Source of the DNA: Terriglobia bacterium
Lineage (GTDB): Bacteria; Acidobacteriota; Terriglobia; UBA7540
Direction: 5' to 3'
DNA length: 64,000 nt
Assembly (NCBI GenBank): GCA_020073545.1
Contig: JAIQEZ010000003.1
Span: forward strand, 1-64,000
The notes under the pieces are model-generated. The model searched no databases, was not told where the DNA came from, and was given only the letters and a program-made list of their open reading frames with translations. Within the stretch, counting starts at the first letter, position 1. Every line of letters starts with the position of its first letter. Position numbers and translations under genes: made by a program. Shown in pieces: positions 8,701-17,970 of this stretch.

Positions 8701-8934
8701 CTCCAGGGCCTTCACGCGGCCGCCGCCGGTCCTTCTTGAGCATCATTAAAGCGGCGTTTCCTGAATTAAGGTGGCGCTCCATCGGGTCAATGCTTACGGA
8801 GGGAGAATACTGAGCGTGATTCGGTACGCTCGGGCGAAGCGAACGTCGCCTTGGTGTGAGGTTATGGCTTAGCCCTTCGTCATCGACGAAAGGAAAAAGG
8901 CATCGGCCTCCGGCGTCGCACGGAGTGCCGTCGC

Positions 8935-10098
8935 TCAGTCGCGCGTCGCGGGCGGGCGCCCGAACCAGCGCTGGAGCCGGCTGGATCCGAAATGGGCCTT
9001 CTCTGCGACGAGCGCCTCGGATGGCTCCTGGAAGGTGCCCGTGGGTTTGGGGCCACTCAGAAAGTCCACGTCGACGCGGCCGACCTGGTCGTGGCCGAAC
9101 TCCACATAGCAAGAGCCAGCCCCCTTGTAAGCCTCGGGTGACGGCCCTCCGCGGAGTTGTGCGATGATCGCGGCCGCGACGACGCGCGCCGCCCCTTCCG
9201 CGAAGACCCCCGCCTTGGGCGTGCCCACCCCGTTCACGTCGCCCACCGCGTAGACACCGGGAAAGTTCGTTTCCAGCGTCTTTTTGTTCACCGGCACCCA
9301 GCCAAAGGCATCGAGGGCAAGCCCGGACTCGACGACGACCGCCGGCACGCGATGCACCGGCACGCCGAGAAACAGCTCGTAGGGCATCTCGGTCCCGTCA
9401 CTCAGTACGGCCACCTTCCGGCCCGGGTCGAGCGCCCGCACTAGGCTGTCCTTCACGAATCTGATGCCGCGCTCCGCGAAGGCGGCGAGAATCGCCCGCG
9501 AGGTGTCGGGTGAAGGGGGAATAGGCGTGCCGAAGGGCATCACCACCGAGATTTCGGTCGCCTCACGCCGCCCGCGGGCGGCGAGGTAATCGTGCAGCAG
9601 CAGCGCCGTCTCGCTGGGAGCGGGAGGGCACTTGAATGACTTCCCGGTCACGCCGATGATGGCCGCGCCCCGCTCGAATCGAGGGAGCACGTCGCGCAGT
9701 GCGAAGGCTGCCGCAACCGAGTAGAACTCGTTGCCGCCTTCCACCAGCCCCGGGGTGGCCGCCGGATCAAGATCGGCGCCGAGGGCCACCACCAGGACGT
9801 CCGCCTGGAACGTTCCATCGTCAGTCACCACGCGCCGGGCGGCCGGGTCGATGGATCGTACCGTCGACTGCAGAAATCGCACGCCTGGTTTGACAATGTC
9901 GCGGTAGGGATGACGCACGTCGGCCGGCATCCGCCGTCCGAACATCACGTCGAGTTTCGAGAAGCCGAAGACAAACGCCTCGCTCCGGTCGATGAGCACG
10001 ATGTCGATCGCATCGCCGAAGGCGTCCGAAAGAATCGTCGTGAGCTCGAGGCCTCCGAAGCCGGCGCCGAGCACTACCACGCGCGGTCGCACAGGCAT
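8935..10098 (-). CDS. FAD-dependent pyridine nucleotide-disulphide oxidoreductase, sulfide:quinone reductase-like
   Basis: The 387-residue flavoprotein has an N-terminal dinucleotide-binding motif VVVLGAGFGGLE (residues 8-19), the central motif VLVVALGADLDP and the second FAD motif FPGVYAVGDVNGVG. SFKCPPAPSE (C157) corresponds to the CPPAP segment with an active cysteine in sulfide:quinone oxidoreductases. The other SQR cysteines are not clearly present, so true sulfide oxidation is uncertain. It could instead be an NDH-2-like or flavocytochrome c-like reductase. It is probably a peripheral membrane enzyme. The gene stands alone on the minus strand, upstream of the palindrome cluster. Confidence 0.82.
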   Translation of the reverse strand: MPVRPRVVVLGAGFGGLELTTILSDAFGDAIDIVLIDRSEAFVFGFSKLDVMFGRRMPADVRHPYRDIVKPGVRFLQSTVRSIDPAARRVVTDDGTFQADVLVVALGADLDPAATPGLVEGGNEFYSVAAAFALRDVLPRFERGAAIIGVTGKSFKCPPAPSETALLLHDYLAARGRREATEISVVMPFGTPIPPSPDTSRAILAAFAERGIRFVKDSLVRALDPGRKVAVLSDGTEMPYELFLGVPVHRVPAVVVESGLALDAFGWVPVNKKTLETNFPGVYAVGDVNGVGTPKAGVFAEGAARVVAAAIIAQLRGGPSPEAYKGAGSCYVEFGHDQVGRVDVDFLSGPKPTGTFQEPSEALVAEKAHFGSSRLQRWFGRPPATRD

Positions 10099-10177
10099 AT
10101 AGATTGCCCTCCCTACTAAAGTTACTTATCCTCTGCCTGACGAGTGGCATTCCTGATCAGGAGCGCGACCGCCTGCA

Positions 10178-10663
10178 TCAGACACCCTGGAGGACCGCCT
10201 TGATCTTCGCCAGGTGGTGCCAGCTGTGTCTGAGCGCATGGTCCTCGATCAGGAATTGCGCCGTGAGCGGAGCGTCCGCGTTCAACGAGACGGGCGCCGC
10301 GCGGTCGAGCTGTTCGTCCGTGAATGCGCGTACCGCCTCTGCGGCGGAATGGCTATTGCGGCGCAGGAGCTCAATGGTGTCTTGCTTGCCGACCGGCGCA
10401 TGTTCGTGCGCGTGTTTCGCGTTCATCTCAGCCACGACGTCCCATGTCACCCCCGCAATGGGGTTCCCTGAGGCGATCTCTGTGGCCAGGTGGATCTCGA
10501 TCGGGTAAACGCTCGCCACGTGGTGAATGATCACGCCGACCTGACGACCGTCGGGCGGCACCACCGTGTGCCACTGGGCATCTGACAGCCCCTGTGCAAA
10601 TGCCGCAAGCGCGTGGGCGCCTTGCTCGATCCGCTGGGCAAGTAGTGCTGCTCGTGTGCTCAT
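10178..10663 (-). CDS. DinB/YfiT-like four-helix metalloprotein
   Basis: The 161-residue protein has the DinB-superfamily pattern of three widely spaced histidines on an up-down-up-down helix bundle: HH47-48 in VGVIIHHVASV, then H142 and H146 in IEDHALRHSWHH near the C-terminus. Members bind a divalent metal; several act as thiol transferases (bacillithiol or mycothiol dependent) and many are uncharacterised. The bshB1 gene elsewhere in this window makes bacillithiol dependence worth considering, but nothing here proves it. The start overlaps the end of the upstream SnoaL-like gene by 4 nt, so the two are co-translated. Confidence 0.8.
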   Translation of the reverse strand: MSTRAALLAQRIEQGAHALAAFAQGLSDAQWHTVVPPDGRQVGVIIHHVASVYPIEIHLATEIASGNPIAGVTWDVVAEMNAKHAHEHAPVGKQDTIELLRRNSHSAAEAVRAFTDEQLDRAAPVSLNADAPLTAQFLIEDHALRHSWHHLAKIKAVLQGV

Positions 10664-11067
10664 CGTGTCTCTCCTGCTCCTAAGCCTGTCGAGTCACTCC
10701 GTCTTCGGAAACCCGAACACATGATCCGAAGCCAACCAATACGGCCGTCCACGACGCCGAAATACGCCTGTTGTTCAACAACAAACGATCCCGTCGAATT
10801 GGTGAGGCGAAGTCTGTACCCCACGCGGTGGCAATCGGCAATCGTGCTGGTCCCGACAACTTCACTCGCCTCAATGTGATCCGTGACTGTAAACCACTTG
10901 CCGAAAATGATGTCGTGTACGACGGCCGCCGCAGACGTCGCTTCCCAGAATCGCCGCGGCGTCATCGCCCGAAAATCGATGTCAGGCGTCAGCAACGCCT
11001 CGAGCGCACGAGCATCCTTGTCTGCAACGGCTTGCGCGAAGCGTTCGCCAATTCCGTTTGGCATCAT
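10660..11067 (-). CDS. SnoaL/NTF2-like domain protein
   Basis: The 135-residue product starts at tandem ATG codons next to GGGGAAGGG. Its frame is open further upstream, but the extension has no domain. The sequence FAQAVADKDARALEALLTPDIDFRAMTPRRFWEA is the classic first helix-strand unit of the SnoaL/NTF2 cone fold. It is followed by GYRLRLTNSTGSFVVEQQAYF and a final strand IGWLRIMCSGF. Such proteins are small polyketide-cyclase-like or ligand-binding domains of unknown substrate. It forms a two-gene operon with the DinB-like gene (4-nt overlap). Confidence 0.72.
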   Translation of the reverse strand: MMPNGIGERFAQAVADKDARALEALLTPDIDFRAMTPRRFWEATSAAAVVHDIIFGKWFTVTDHIEASEVVGTSTIADCHRVGYRLRLTNSTGSFVVEQQAYFGVVDGRIGWLRIMCSGFRRRSDSTGLGAGETR

Positions 11068-11356
11068 CCCTTCCCCACAAGCACAGTCAGTCACTGTGCA
11101 TTCGATCTCTTCCTCAAGACTTCTGAATAAAGCTAAGATTTCCTTTTTAGTACCCTGAACGAGGGCAGTAAACACCCCGCCGGCCCGTTCGCGACCTCAA
11201 TTCTGCAGTCCAGACACCCGCGAGCTATCCGGTAGCGGGCGGCACGCCTCCCGGATGCAGCCGTTCCGCACTTCGCCCCGTATCCCCCGCGATTGCTCGC
11301 ACACCTTGCCATCCCCCCTGCTTGTTCCCCCAGGTTTTCTCCTGACGGTCGTGGAT

Positions 11357-11506
11357 TCCACCCTGCTGGCAAGGGCAGCAACTCGATCCGCCGTACCATG
11401 GCCTCGAAGAGTCGCCGCGTGTCGCCGCGGCGACGCTCTCCGCCGGCAGCAGCCAGTGGTAACGGGCGTGCTTCACCAGCCTGCCGCCGGTCTTCACCAA
11501 CCGCTC
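11357..11506 (-). pseudogene. transposase C-terminal remnant (IS1380 type)
   Basis: Two minus-strand frames together encode RLVKTGGRLVKHARYHWLL and, after a frame change, MVRRIELLPLPAGW. These match the C-terminal end of the transposase at 12873-14080 (KTGGRLVKHARYYWLLLAES and MVRRIEALPVPAG). Everything upstream is missing. The copy is diverged and frameshifted, so it is older than the nearby copy. Confidence 0.7.
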
Positions 11507-11762
11507 ACGTGGATTCTCTGAAGCAGCAGCCTGTCCCTGACGCAACCCCTATCGGGCTCGGAGAGATAATGGCCTTCGCCCACGGGGTAGAGGATACGTC
11601 TGCCGCGCCGCACTTCTACTTTAGCGGAACGTGGACAGGTCTCCAGGTTCCCCCTCGCCAGATTTCGATTTTCTCCGCTACTAAAATCAACCATCAGGAA
11701 ATCTTTGGCTCCGACCGGTACGGCGTTTCGGGGGACCCTGAGCAGTTCAATGCGGCTTGGGG

Positions 11763-11897
11763 TTACAAGAATTCATCTAATTCGCGATTGCGCACATCGA
11801 GGACGAAGAATTTGTCGCGACGTTCCAGCCGTTCGAGCAGGTCTCCCGCAGTCCAGACTTCATCGTTCAGTCGTTCTGCCACTCCGGGCTCCCTCAC
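11763..11897 (-). pseudogene. rhodanese-domain N-terminal fragment
   Basis: A minus-strand segment reads GVAERLNDEVWTAGDLLERL then RRDKFFVLDVRNRELDEF and stops. This is the start of a rhodanese-like domain, with LDVRNxxEF, as in sulfurtransferases and rhodanese/MBL-fold hydrolases. The active-site loop and the rest are absent. It lies directly downstream of the peroxiredoxin gene and may be the 5' stub of a former operon partner. The neighbouring sequence to about 11068 holds only this stub and the transposase remnant. Confidence 0.5.
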
Positions 11898-11908
11898 TGG
11901 CAAGATAC

Positions 11909-12568
11909 CTACTTCGGCTGGGGAGCGATCCGCAGATAAGGCCGGGGAGCCTTCCACCCGCCGGGATAGAGCTTTTTCGCTTCTTCGTCCGATACCGCCC
12001 CCGAGATGATGACATCCCCGCCTTGCTTCCAGTTCACGGGGGTAGAGACTTTGTGCTTGGTCGTGAGCTGTATGGAATCGAGGACCCGCAGCACTTCGTC
12101 GAAGTTGCGGCCCGTGCTCATCGGGTAAATGAGCATCAGCTTGATCTTCTTATCCGGACCAATCACGAAGACCGTGCGCACGGTGGCGTTGTCCGCTGGC
12201 TTGCGGCCCTCAGAGGTTTCGCCAGCTACGGCGGGCAGCATGTCGTAAAGCTTGGCGATTTTGAGCTGCGGGTCGCCGATCAGCGGATAATTCACCTTGT
12301 GGCCTTGCGTCTCTTCGATGTCCTTTGACCACTTGCTGTGATTGGTCACGGGGTCCACGCTCAGGCCGATGATTTTGCAGTTGCGTTTTTCGAATTCCGG
12401 TTGCAGACCCGCCATATAGCCGAGTTCGGTGGTGCATACCGGCGTAAAGTCCTTCGGGTGGGAAAACAGGATGGCCCAGCCGTTGCCGATCCATTCGTGG
12501 AACTTGATGGTTCCCTGGGTGGTTTCGGCGACGAAGTCCGGGGCCGTGTCATTGATGCGTAGTGACAT
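11909..12568 (-). CDS. 1-Cys peroxiredoxin (Prx6 type)
   Basis: The 219-residue peroxiredoxin reduces hydrogen peroxide and alkyl hydroperoxides. The peroxidatic cysteine is C45 in HPKDFTPVCTTELG. The C-terminal arm (VNWKQGGDVIISGAVSDEEAKKLYPGG) is that of the Prx6 subfamily, and no resolving cysteine is seen in the usual place, so an external thiol is probably needed. The start is supported by GAGGAG upstream. The protein is cytosolic and the gene appears monocistronic, with a rhodanese stub after it. Confidence 0.93.
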   Translation of the reverse strand: MSLRINDTAPDFVAETTQGTIKFHEWIGNGWAILFSHPKDFTPVCTTELGYMAGLQPEFEKRNCKIIGLSVDPVTNHSKWSKDIEETQGHKVNYPLIGDPQLKIAKLYDMLPAVAGETSEGRKPADNATVRTVFVIGPDKKIKLMLIYPMSTGRNFDEVLRVLDSIQLTTKHKVSTPVNWKQGGDVIISGAVSDEEAKKLYPGGWKAPRPYLRIAPQPK

Positions 12569-12872
12569 GCTGCGCTCCTCGCATAAGATTCGATTGTTGG
12601 GGTTAGCCCAGAGAAATCATCATAGGCACGGCCGTTTTTTCCTGTCAACTAGAATTTCCTTCTTGGCATTTCTGATGGCAGCAGCATACAACGCACACCC
12701 TCGTATTGAAGCGGTTTATTTCGGGATTCCATCAAACTGGCACCCAAGGGTCTCCGAAACGGCTCTCGGTACCCCCTCATCCCCTGCCACTGGCTCGTCT
12801 CGAAGCGGTTTCTCAGACACTGCTCCCTCACATCCTTGTTATTGGATTTCTCTGCCTGCCGGGCGGTTTCTG
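12569..12872. other. gap between peroxiredoxin and transposase, no gene seen
   Basis: About 300 bases hold no convincing gene. The minus-strand frames that cross it are continuations of the decayed insertion-sequence end. The left boundary of the element could lie here, but no terminal repeat was recognised. Confidence 0.4.
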
Positions 12873-14080
12873 CTATCCCGCTGGAACCGGCAGCGCTTCG
12901 ATCCGCCGCACCATGCTTCCAAACAACCGCCGCGTCAAATGGCTCTCCGCCAGCAGCAGCCAGTAGTAACGGGCGTGCTTCACCAGCCGTCCACCTGTCT
13001 TCACCAACCGCTGCTGCAAACTCGTCAGCGACCAGTTGTCGATTCTGCTGGGCAGCGCCAAGCGCCGCCACAGGTTCCCCAAGTTATAGGCGATCACGCT
13101 TAGCCACAGGCGCACCTCGTTGGACCGGAATCGGCGGCAACTCAACCGAGTCATCGTTACCGCCTGTTTGCCTTCTTCAATCAACTGCTCGGCAGTGCCC
13201 CTCTTGCTGTAGAACCGCACCACAGCCCGGCTGCCCGTCTCCGGGTTGGTCACGATAAAGCCCAGGCGCGGGAACAACTCCCCCGCATGATGTTCGACCT
13301 TCGCTACCACGCGCCGCGCCGTTTTCCAACTGGCTGCCTGATAGAGAAAGTTCTTGTGCCAGACCACCGGCTTGCGACTCGGCCTTCCTACGGGCCGGGT
13401 CAGCAACTCCGCGATGTCCCGCTCCAGGCTGTCGTTCGCCGGTATGCGGATGGCGTATTTCACGCCCCGCATTTCCAGCGCCTCGTACACCTCCGGCTTG
13501 GCAAAGGGAGCATCGGCCCGAAATACCACTTCCTTGCCCAATTTCTGCTGGCGCTCGATCTCCGGGAGCAGCAGTTCTTCCCAACCTTCGGCGCTCTGCA
13601 CCTTGCCCGGCCTCAACTGGGCCGCCAGGCAGTCGCCGTCGCGATTGAACAGCAGCAGCGGGTGATTACGCGTGGACTCGAAGTGGCCGTTGTAAGCACT
13701 CTGTTCCTGCTGACCGTAGACCGGAATCTCCGTGCTATCCATGTCCAGCACCACACGCTGGGGGGAATCGAGGGCTTCGGCTTTGGCGATCAACTCCCGA
13801 TTGATCGCGGCCAGTCCCGCGAAGTTCTCCTCTTCGGCCAGCATCCCCGTCTCGAAACTCTGTGATCGGGAGGTAGAGCCGCGCCCCGATCCCAGACCTT
13901 TTCCGAGCCGAGCAGCCGGAAGGTCGGATCTTGCGAGAGCCGCTCGGCATCGTTCACGTCCTCGTAACCCGCCAAGCGGCTGTACACCGACTGCCGCAGC
14001 AGGTCCGCCAGCGGAAGCTGCGTGTTCTTCCCCGCGCCCAGCAGGTGGAGGCGGCACGCGGTTCCTCGCCCCGTCCCCAC
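12873..14080 (-). pseudogene. IS1380-family transposase, frameshifted
   Basis: The main frame gives RVVLDMDSTEIPVYGQQEQ, FRADAPFAKPEVYEALE and GVKYAIRIPAN, the DDE core of IS1380-type transposases, then RLSCRRFRSNEVRLWLSVIAYNLG and a normal C-terminus. The N-terminal DNA-binding part lies in a different frame: LADLLRQSVYSRLAGYEDVN and DPTFRLLGSEKVWDRGAAL. The two frames join near 13870-13885, so one base has been gained or lost. The first 40 or so residues also look degraded. The element is probably inactive unless a programmed frameshift is used. No clear terminal inverted repeats or target duplication were identified. Confidence 0.82.
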
Positions 14081-14126
14081 GAAAATGAGGTGTCACCCCA
14101 AACGCGCCCGCCAAGGTGTATACTCG

Positions 14127-14154
14127 CGGCTTCACGGCAGCAAGGGTGAAGCCG
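14127..14154. promoter_or_regulatory. hairpin in the leader of the GH36 gene
   Basis: A perfect 9-bp inverted repeat, CGGCTTCAC (14127-14135) and GTGAAGCCG (14146-14154), lies 18 nt before the start codon. A TATACT box (14119-14124) precedes it and could be a -10 element, though no good -35 is seen. It could also mark the outer end of the neighbouring insertion sequence. Confidence 0.35.
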
Positions 14155-14172
14155 TGAAGTCGAGGTGAGAAC

Positions 14173-16428
14173 ATGTTAAAGACGGGGAAGAATCTTCGAA
14201 GGCGTCTCGGTCAAGGAGCGCTGCTTGGCGCGCTGATGATTGCGGTCGTGTCCGCGCCAGTCCGGGTTCACGGGGAGGGGGCGATGGGCGACGCGCCGGT
14301 ACGTCACGTGGCTGATCTCCGGTTGTGGGTCCTGAGCACCGAGCGGACCTCCTACGTCATGGGGCTCAATGAGCGCGATGAGTTGCAGACTCTCTACTGG
14401 GGAGAGAGGCTCGGGAGCGACCACGACCTTTCCGCCGCGCATTCCCGCGGCGAGCACGCCTCGTTTGATTCCCCCGAAACCATGACCAACCTCGAATACC
14501 CGGGCTGGGGCGGCCGGTATTACAGTGAGCCGGCCTTGAAGGTGACGCTGGCTTCGGGCGTACGCGACCTGGTACTGAAATACGTCTCGCAGGAAATTCG
14601 CGGTGATACGCTGGAAATCCGCCTGAAAGATATTCAATATGATCTGTTTGTGAAACTCACCTACAAGGTGTTTCCTAAAGAAGACATGATCCGCAAACAG
14701 GCGGAGATCGACAACCGCACGCCGCAGGTGGTGACCGTGGAGAGCGCGCAGTCGGGCGCCTGGTATGTGCCGGCAGGGGAGGGGTACCGGCTCACTTATC
14801 TGACCGGGCGCTGGGCCGGCGAAACGCAACTGACCCGCGAACCCATTCTCCCCGGCAAGAAGGTGCTGGAGAGCCGCCGCGGCAATACCAGCCATCAGTT
14901 GAATCCGTGGTTCGCCATCGACGCGCGGGGCGAGGCGGACGAAGAGCATGGGCGCGTGTGGTTCGGCGCGCTGGGCTGGAGCGGCAACTGGAAGCTGGTG
15001 GTGGAAGACACGCCCCCCGCGCACCAGGTGCGCGTGACGGGGGGTTACAACGACTTTGACTTTTCCTGGCCGCTCGCCCCGGGCGAAAGCCTGAGCACAC
15101 CGCCTTATTACGGCGGCTTCAGCCGCCAGGGATTCGGCGAAGCGTCGCGGCTGCTGCATCGGTTCGAGCGCGACGAGATTCTTCCCGACCGGGCGCATCC
15201 GCGCGTGCGGCCGGTGCTCTACAACTCTTGGGAAGCGACGGAGTTCAACGTGAGCGAGGCGGGGCAGAAGGCCCTGGCCGAGAAGGCCGCCAAGATTGGC
15301 GTCGAACTCTTCGTGATGGACGACGGCTGGTTTGGCAAGCGGAACGACGACCACGCTGGGCTGGGCGATTGGTACGTAAACCCCCAAAAGTTTCCCAACG
15401 GGCTCAAGCCGCTCATCAGTTACGTCAACAGCCTAGGGATGGATTTTGGTCTGTGGTTCGAGCCGGAGATGGTGAATCCTGACAGCGACCTTTACCGCCA
15501 GCATCCCGACTGGGCGATGAACTTTCCCGGACGACCGCGTAGCGAGGCTCGTAACCAGCTCGTCCTGAACATGGCGCGCCAGGATGTGAAGGAATACATC
15601 TTCGGCGTGCTCGACAAGATGCTGTCCGAGAACAACATCAAGTACATCAAGTGGGACATGAACCGGCATTTCGGCGAACCCGGTTGGCAGGAGGCGCCCC
15701 TCCCGGAGCAGAAGGAAATCTGGGTGAAGTACGTCCGCAACGTGTACGAGATCATCGACCGGCTGCGCGCCAAGCACCCGAGCCTCGAGATCGAGTCCTG
15801 CTCCGGGGGCGGTGGGCGCGTGGACTTGGGTATCCTGGAGCGCGTCAACGAAGTGTGGACCTCCGACAACACCGAAGCCTTTGACCGGCTGCGCATCCAG
15901 GAGGGCTTCAGTTTCGCTCACGCTCCCAAGATCATGTCCGCCTGGGTCACCGACGTGCCCAACATGAACGGACGCTCCACGCCGCTCCCATACCGCTTCC
16001 TCGTTGCCATGCAGGGCGCGCTCGGCATCGGCTCGAACCTGAACAAGTGGTCAGCAGAAGATTTCGCGCTAGCCACCCGGATGGTCACAACCTATAAGAG
16101 CATCCGCGAGACGGTCCAGCAGGGGGACCTCTACCGCCTGTTCTCTCCGCGCGAAGGCGAGCTGACCGCAAATCAATACGTTTCCGCCGATGGAAAACAA
16201 GCGGTCTTGTTCGCTTTCCTCCATTCCCAGCAGTACCTGCGCCCGGCTCCCACGGTTTGCCTGCGGGGACTCGACGGGAAGGCTGCGTACCGGATCAAGA
16301 GCCTTGACGGCAAGCTGGTTGAGAAGCAGGAGGTGCTGAGCGGCTCTTTCTTGATGCACCACGGGCTCAACCTGAACCTGCGGGGAGATTACGACAGCAC
16401 CGTGGTGATCCTGGAAAAGGCTGAGTAG
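14173..16428 (+). CDS. alpha-galactosidase, GH36 family, secreted
   Basis: The 751-residue enzyme hydrolyses terminal alpha-galactosides. The ATG follows GAGGTG and begins a signal sequence (LGALMIAVVSAPVRVHG). An N-terminal beta-supersandwich domain (about 40-330) precedes the TIM barrel. VLYNSWEATEFNV, ELFVMDDGWFGKRNDDH and MDFGLWFEPEMVN are GH36 hallmarks. The nucleophile is D495 in YIKWDMNRH, and the acid/base is D565 in VWTSDNTEAFDRL. The C-terminal beta domain begins near GELTANQYVSADG. Size and motifs match the bacterial clade of about 720-750 residues. It is probably periplasmic or extracellular and could act on raffinose-type or galactomannan side chains; substrate is inference. Confidence 0.94.
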   Translation: MLKTGKNLRRRLGQGALLGALMIAVVSAPVRVHGEGAMGDAPVRHVADLRLWVLSTERTSYVMGLNERDELQTLYWGERLGSDHDLSAAHSRGEHASFDSPETMTNLEYPGWGGRYYSEPALKVTLASGVRDLVLKYVSQEIRGDTLEIRLKDIQYDLFVKLTYKVFPKEDMIRKQAEIDNRTPQVVTVESAQSGAWYVPAGEGYRLTYLTGRWAGETQLTREPILPGKKVLESRRGNTSHQLNPWFAIDARGEADEEHGRVWFGALGWSGNWKLVVEDTPPAHQVRVTGGYNDFDFSWPLAPGESLSTPPYYGGFSRQGFGEASRLLHRFERDEILPDRAHPRVRPVLYNSWEATEFNVSEAGQKALAEKAAKIGVELFVMDDGWFGKRNDDHAGLGDWYVNPQKFPNGLKPLISYVNSLGMDFGLWFEPEMVNPDSDLYRQHPDWAMNFPGRPRSEARNQLVLNMARQDVKEYIFGVLDKMLSENNIKYIKWDMNRHFGEPGWQEAPLPEQKEIWVKYVRNVYEIIDRLRAKHPSLEIESCSGGGGRVDLGILERVNEVWTSDNTEAFDRLRIQEGFSFAHAPKIMSAWVTDVPNMNGRSTPLPYRFLVAMQGALGIGSNLNKWSAEDFALATRMVTTYKSIRETVQQGDLYRLFSPREGELTANQYVSADGKQAVLFAFLHSQQYLRPAPTVCLRGLDGKAAYRIKSLDGKLVEKQEVLSGSFLMHHGLNLNLRGDYDSTVVILEKAE

Positions 16429-16556
16429 TCGCCGGACGAAGGGCGAAAGCGCTGGTCGGTAGAAGGTGGAAGCGCCGCCCCCGGAATTATTGCGGAAGAT
16501 ACCTATGGGGGGTCGCTGAGCGCACCTTTCTTGCGGAGCAACGGAACTACACGTCG

Positions 16557-17339
16557 CTACAGCTTCGCAAGCGCAATGGTCTTCTTCTGGATGCCATGAT
16601 CGCCGCCGACGGCGAAGCCCTTGAGTGCCGCTTTCGCCTTAACGTTGTCCTTGTCGTAGGTGAGGCGCAGATCGTAGTTGCCGGCCGCGATGGCCTCCTT
16701 CTGGGTGCTCCAGAAGGTCGCGAGGGATTGGAACTCCTCCTGGTCCGCGCCCGCCTTAAAGATCTCGACGTGCATGTTGTCGCCGACGTCCTTCCCGTCG
16801 AGCGTGCCGAAGATGCGAACGTACTGCATCGGCGCCGCCAGTACAACTTCCGCCTTCCATAGTTTCCCAGCCACGAGGCTTACGTTTCTAATCCATCCCT
16901 CAACCTTGCAGGTTGCACCCTCCTCGTAGTGGAGGCGGATATCCCAGGTTCCAGCGGGGACCGCCTCCTCGCGGCTGGCCCAAGCGCCCATCTCCGGCTT
17001 TTGCTCCTCCGAATCGGAGCCCGGCTTCCAAAGGTCCCAACGTGTATTCTCGGAGACATCGACGGGCCCATCGAGGCCGAGGACCTTGATGCGTAGGAGG
17101 CCCTTGGCCTTGTCGTCGGTTTCCTTGTCAAGGACCTTGGCCTTGACCTCCTTGACCGCGCCCGAAAGCGGCAGGTCCACCGGTGACATATCAGTCGCGC
17201 GCTCCGCTGGGGCCGGCACGCCCGAGACACCGTCTTTCCGCATCTCCGAAACTGGGCCCGTCTCTTTCTTCGAGCAACTGGCGGCAAGCGCCACCGCGAG
17301 CAATGAGACGCTAAGAGTCCAAAGGGTAAACTGGCGCAT
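16557..17339 (-). CDS. hypothetical lipoprotein with two related beta-domains
   Basis: The 260-residue protein starts at ATG 17339, preceded by GGAGGTG; a GTG three codons upstream is less likely. MRQFTLWTLSVSLLAVALAA then SCSKKE is a lipoprotein signal with the lipobox cysteine after ALAAS. The mature part has two similar units: VEVRF-like strands with DLWKPGSDSEE...VPAGTWDIRLHYEEG, then EIFKAGADQEE...IAAGNYDLRLTYDKD. This is an internal duplication of a small beta-sandwich. The function is unknown; a ligand-binding or envelope role is likely. Confidence 0.75.
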   Translation of the reverse strand: MRQFTLWTLSVSLLAVALAASCSKKETGPVSEMRKDGVSGVPAPAERATDMSPVDLPLSGAVKEVKAKVLDKETDDKAKGLLRIKVLGLDGPVDVSENTRWDLWKPGSDSEEQKPEMGAWASREEAVPAGTWDIRLHYEEGATCKVEGWIRNVSLVAGKLWKAEVVLAAPMQYVRIFGTLDGKDVGDNMHVEIFKAGADQEEFQSLATFWSTQKEAIAAGNYDLRLTYDKDNVKAKAALKGFAVGGDHGIQKKTIALAKL

Positions 17340-17446
17340 GTCTGTCACCTCCGTTGTGGTAGGGTAAGTGGGGCTTTCAGGTCATTTCACGCGCGGCGAC
17401 GGACGCCTAAGACGTACTGAGGAGAAAAGGCGAGATTCCAGACCTG

Positions 17447-17725
17447 CTAATCTCGTCCGCAAACTGACAACGCAACGCTTCCGGCCTCGCCGATCTCAAT
17501 GCTCTCCCGCACCGCGAACCAAGGAGCCCCTCTCCCCAGCGGCCCGTCGTCGTGCAGGCACAGTATCTCCCCGCATAACCTCGGGGTCAAGTCCCTGCAC
17601 TCGTCCAGTGGATCGCTGGCCGGGTAAAGAGGAATCTGGGTCAGTTCCAGTTTGTATTGATCGCCCCCGCGGCCTGCGCGCCACCTGGACTGTCCAACTA
17701 TGAAGCGGCCCAACGACAGCTTCAA
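17447..17725 (-). CDS. small hypothetical protein
   Basis: A 92-codon frame on the minus strand starts with TTG and overlaps the stop of the upstream gene by TTGA, a spacing typical of coupled translation. No family was recognised. It contains QYKLELTQIPLYPASDPLDE and ends VALSVCGRD. The non-standard start and lack of a domain keep confidence moderate. The rest of the gap to 17339 shows nothing. Confidence 0.45.
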   Translation of the reverse strand: MKLSLGRFIVGQSRWRAGRGGDQYKLELTQIPLYPASDPLDECRDLTPRLCGEILCLHDDGPLGRGAPWFAVRESIEIGEAGSVALSVCGRD

Positions 17726-17970
17726 GCCTCACGCCGGAGCTTCAGACGGCTCTTGTTTGCTTCCAAGAAAGCGCGCAGGTCCTCTTCGGCATCAAGCAGC
17801 CTGGTCCACTGCTCGTAATAGAGCGTCACCGGGAAGCGCCCCAATCCGTAGACGCTCACCCCGCCTTTTTCGCCAACTTTGAACTCCAGCTTCCCACTTT
17901 GCTTCGCTCCGACTCGCTTCTCAAGCTCCGCAATCCGGGCCATCAACTCTTCCTTGGTTGGGTCTGCCAT
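17722..17970 (-). CDS. conserved small hypothetical protein
   Basis: The 82-residue protein starts MADPTKEELMARIAELEKRV. A start nine bases upstream is possible, but AGGAGG fits 17970 better. After a short N-terminal coiled coil comes KGGVSVYGLGRFPVTLYYEQW, a compact conserved block, then a C-terminal helix LLDAEEDLRAFLEANKS. Similar short proteins occur in several phyla, from general recollection, with no known function. It probably forms a two-gene unit with the frame starting at 17725. It is divergent from the GH31 gene across 268 bp that hold no other feature. Confidence 0.72.
   Translation of the reverse strand: MADPTKEELMARIAELEKRVGAKQSGKLEFKVGEKGGVSVYGLGRFPVTLYYEQWTRLLDAEEDLRAFLEANKSRLKLRREA

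Noticed and set aside
14176..15387. 403-codon open frame antisense to the GH36 gene
   Set aside because: Shadow of the high-GC coding strand; composition is unnatural (His/Arg-rich) and the GH36 frame has clear catalytic motifs.
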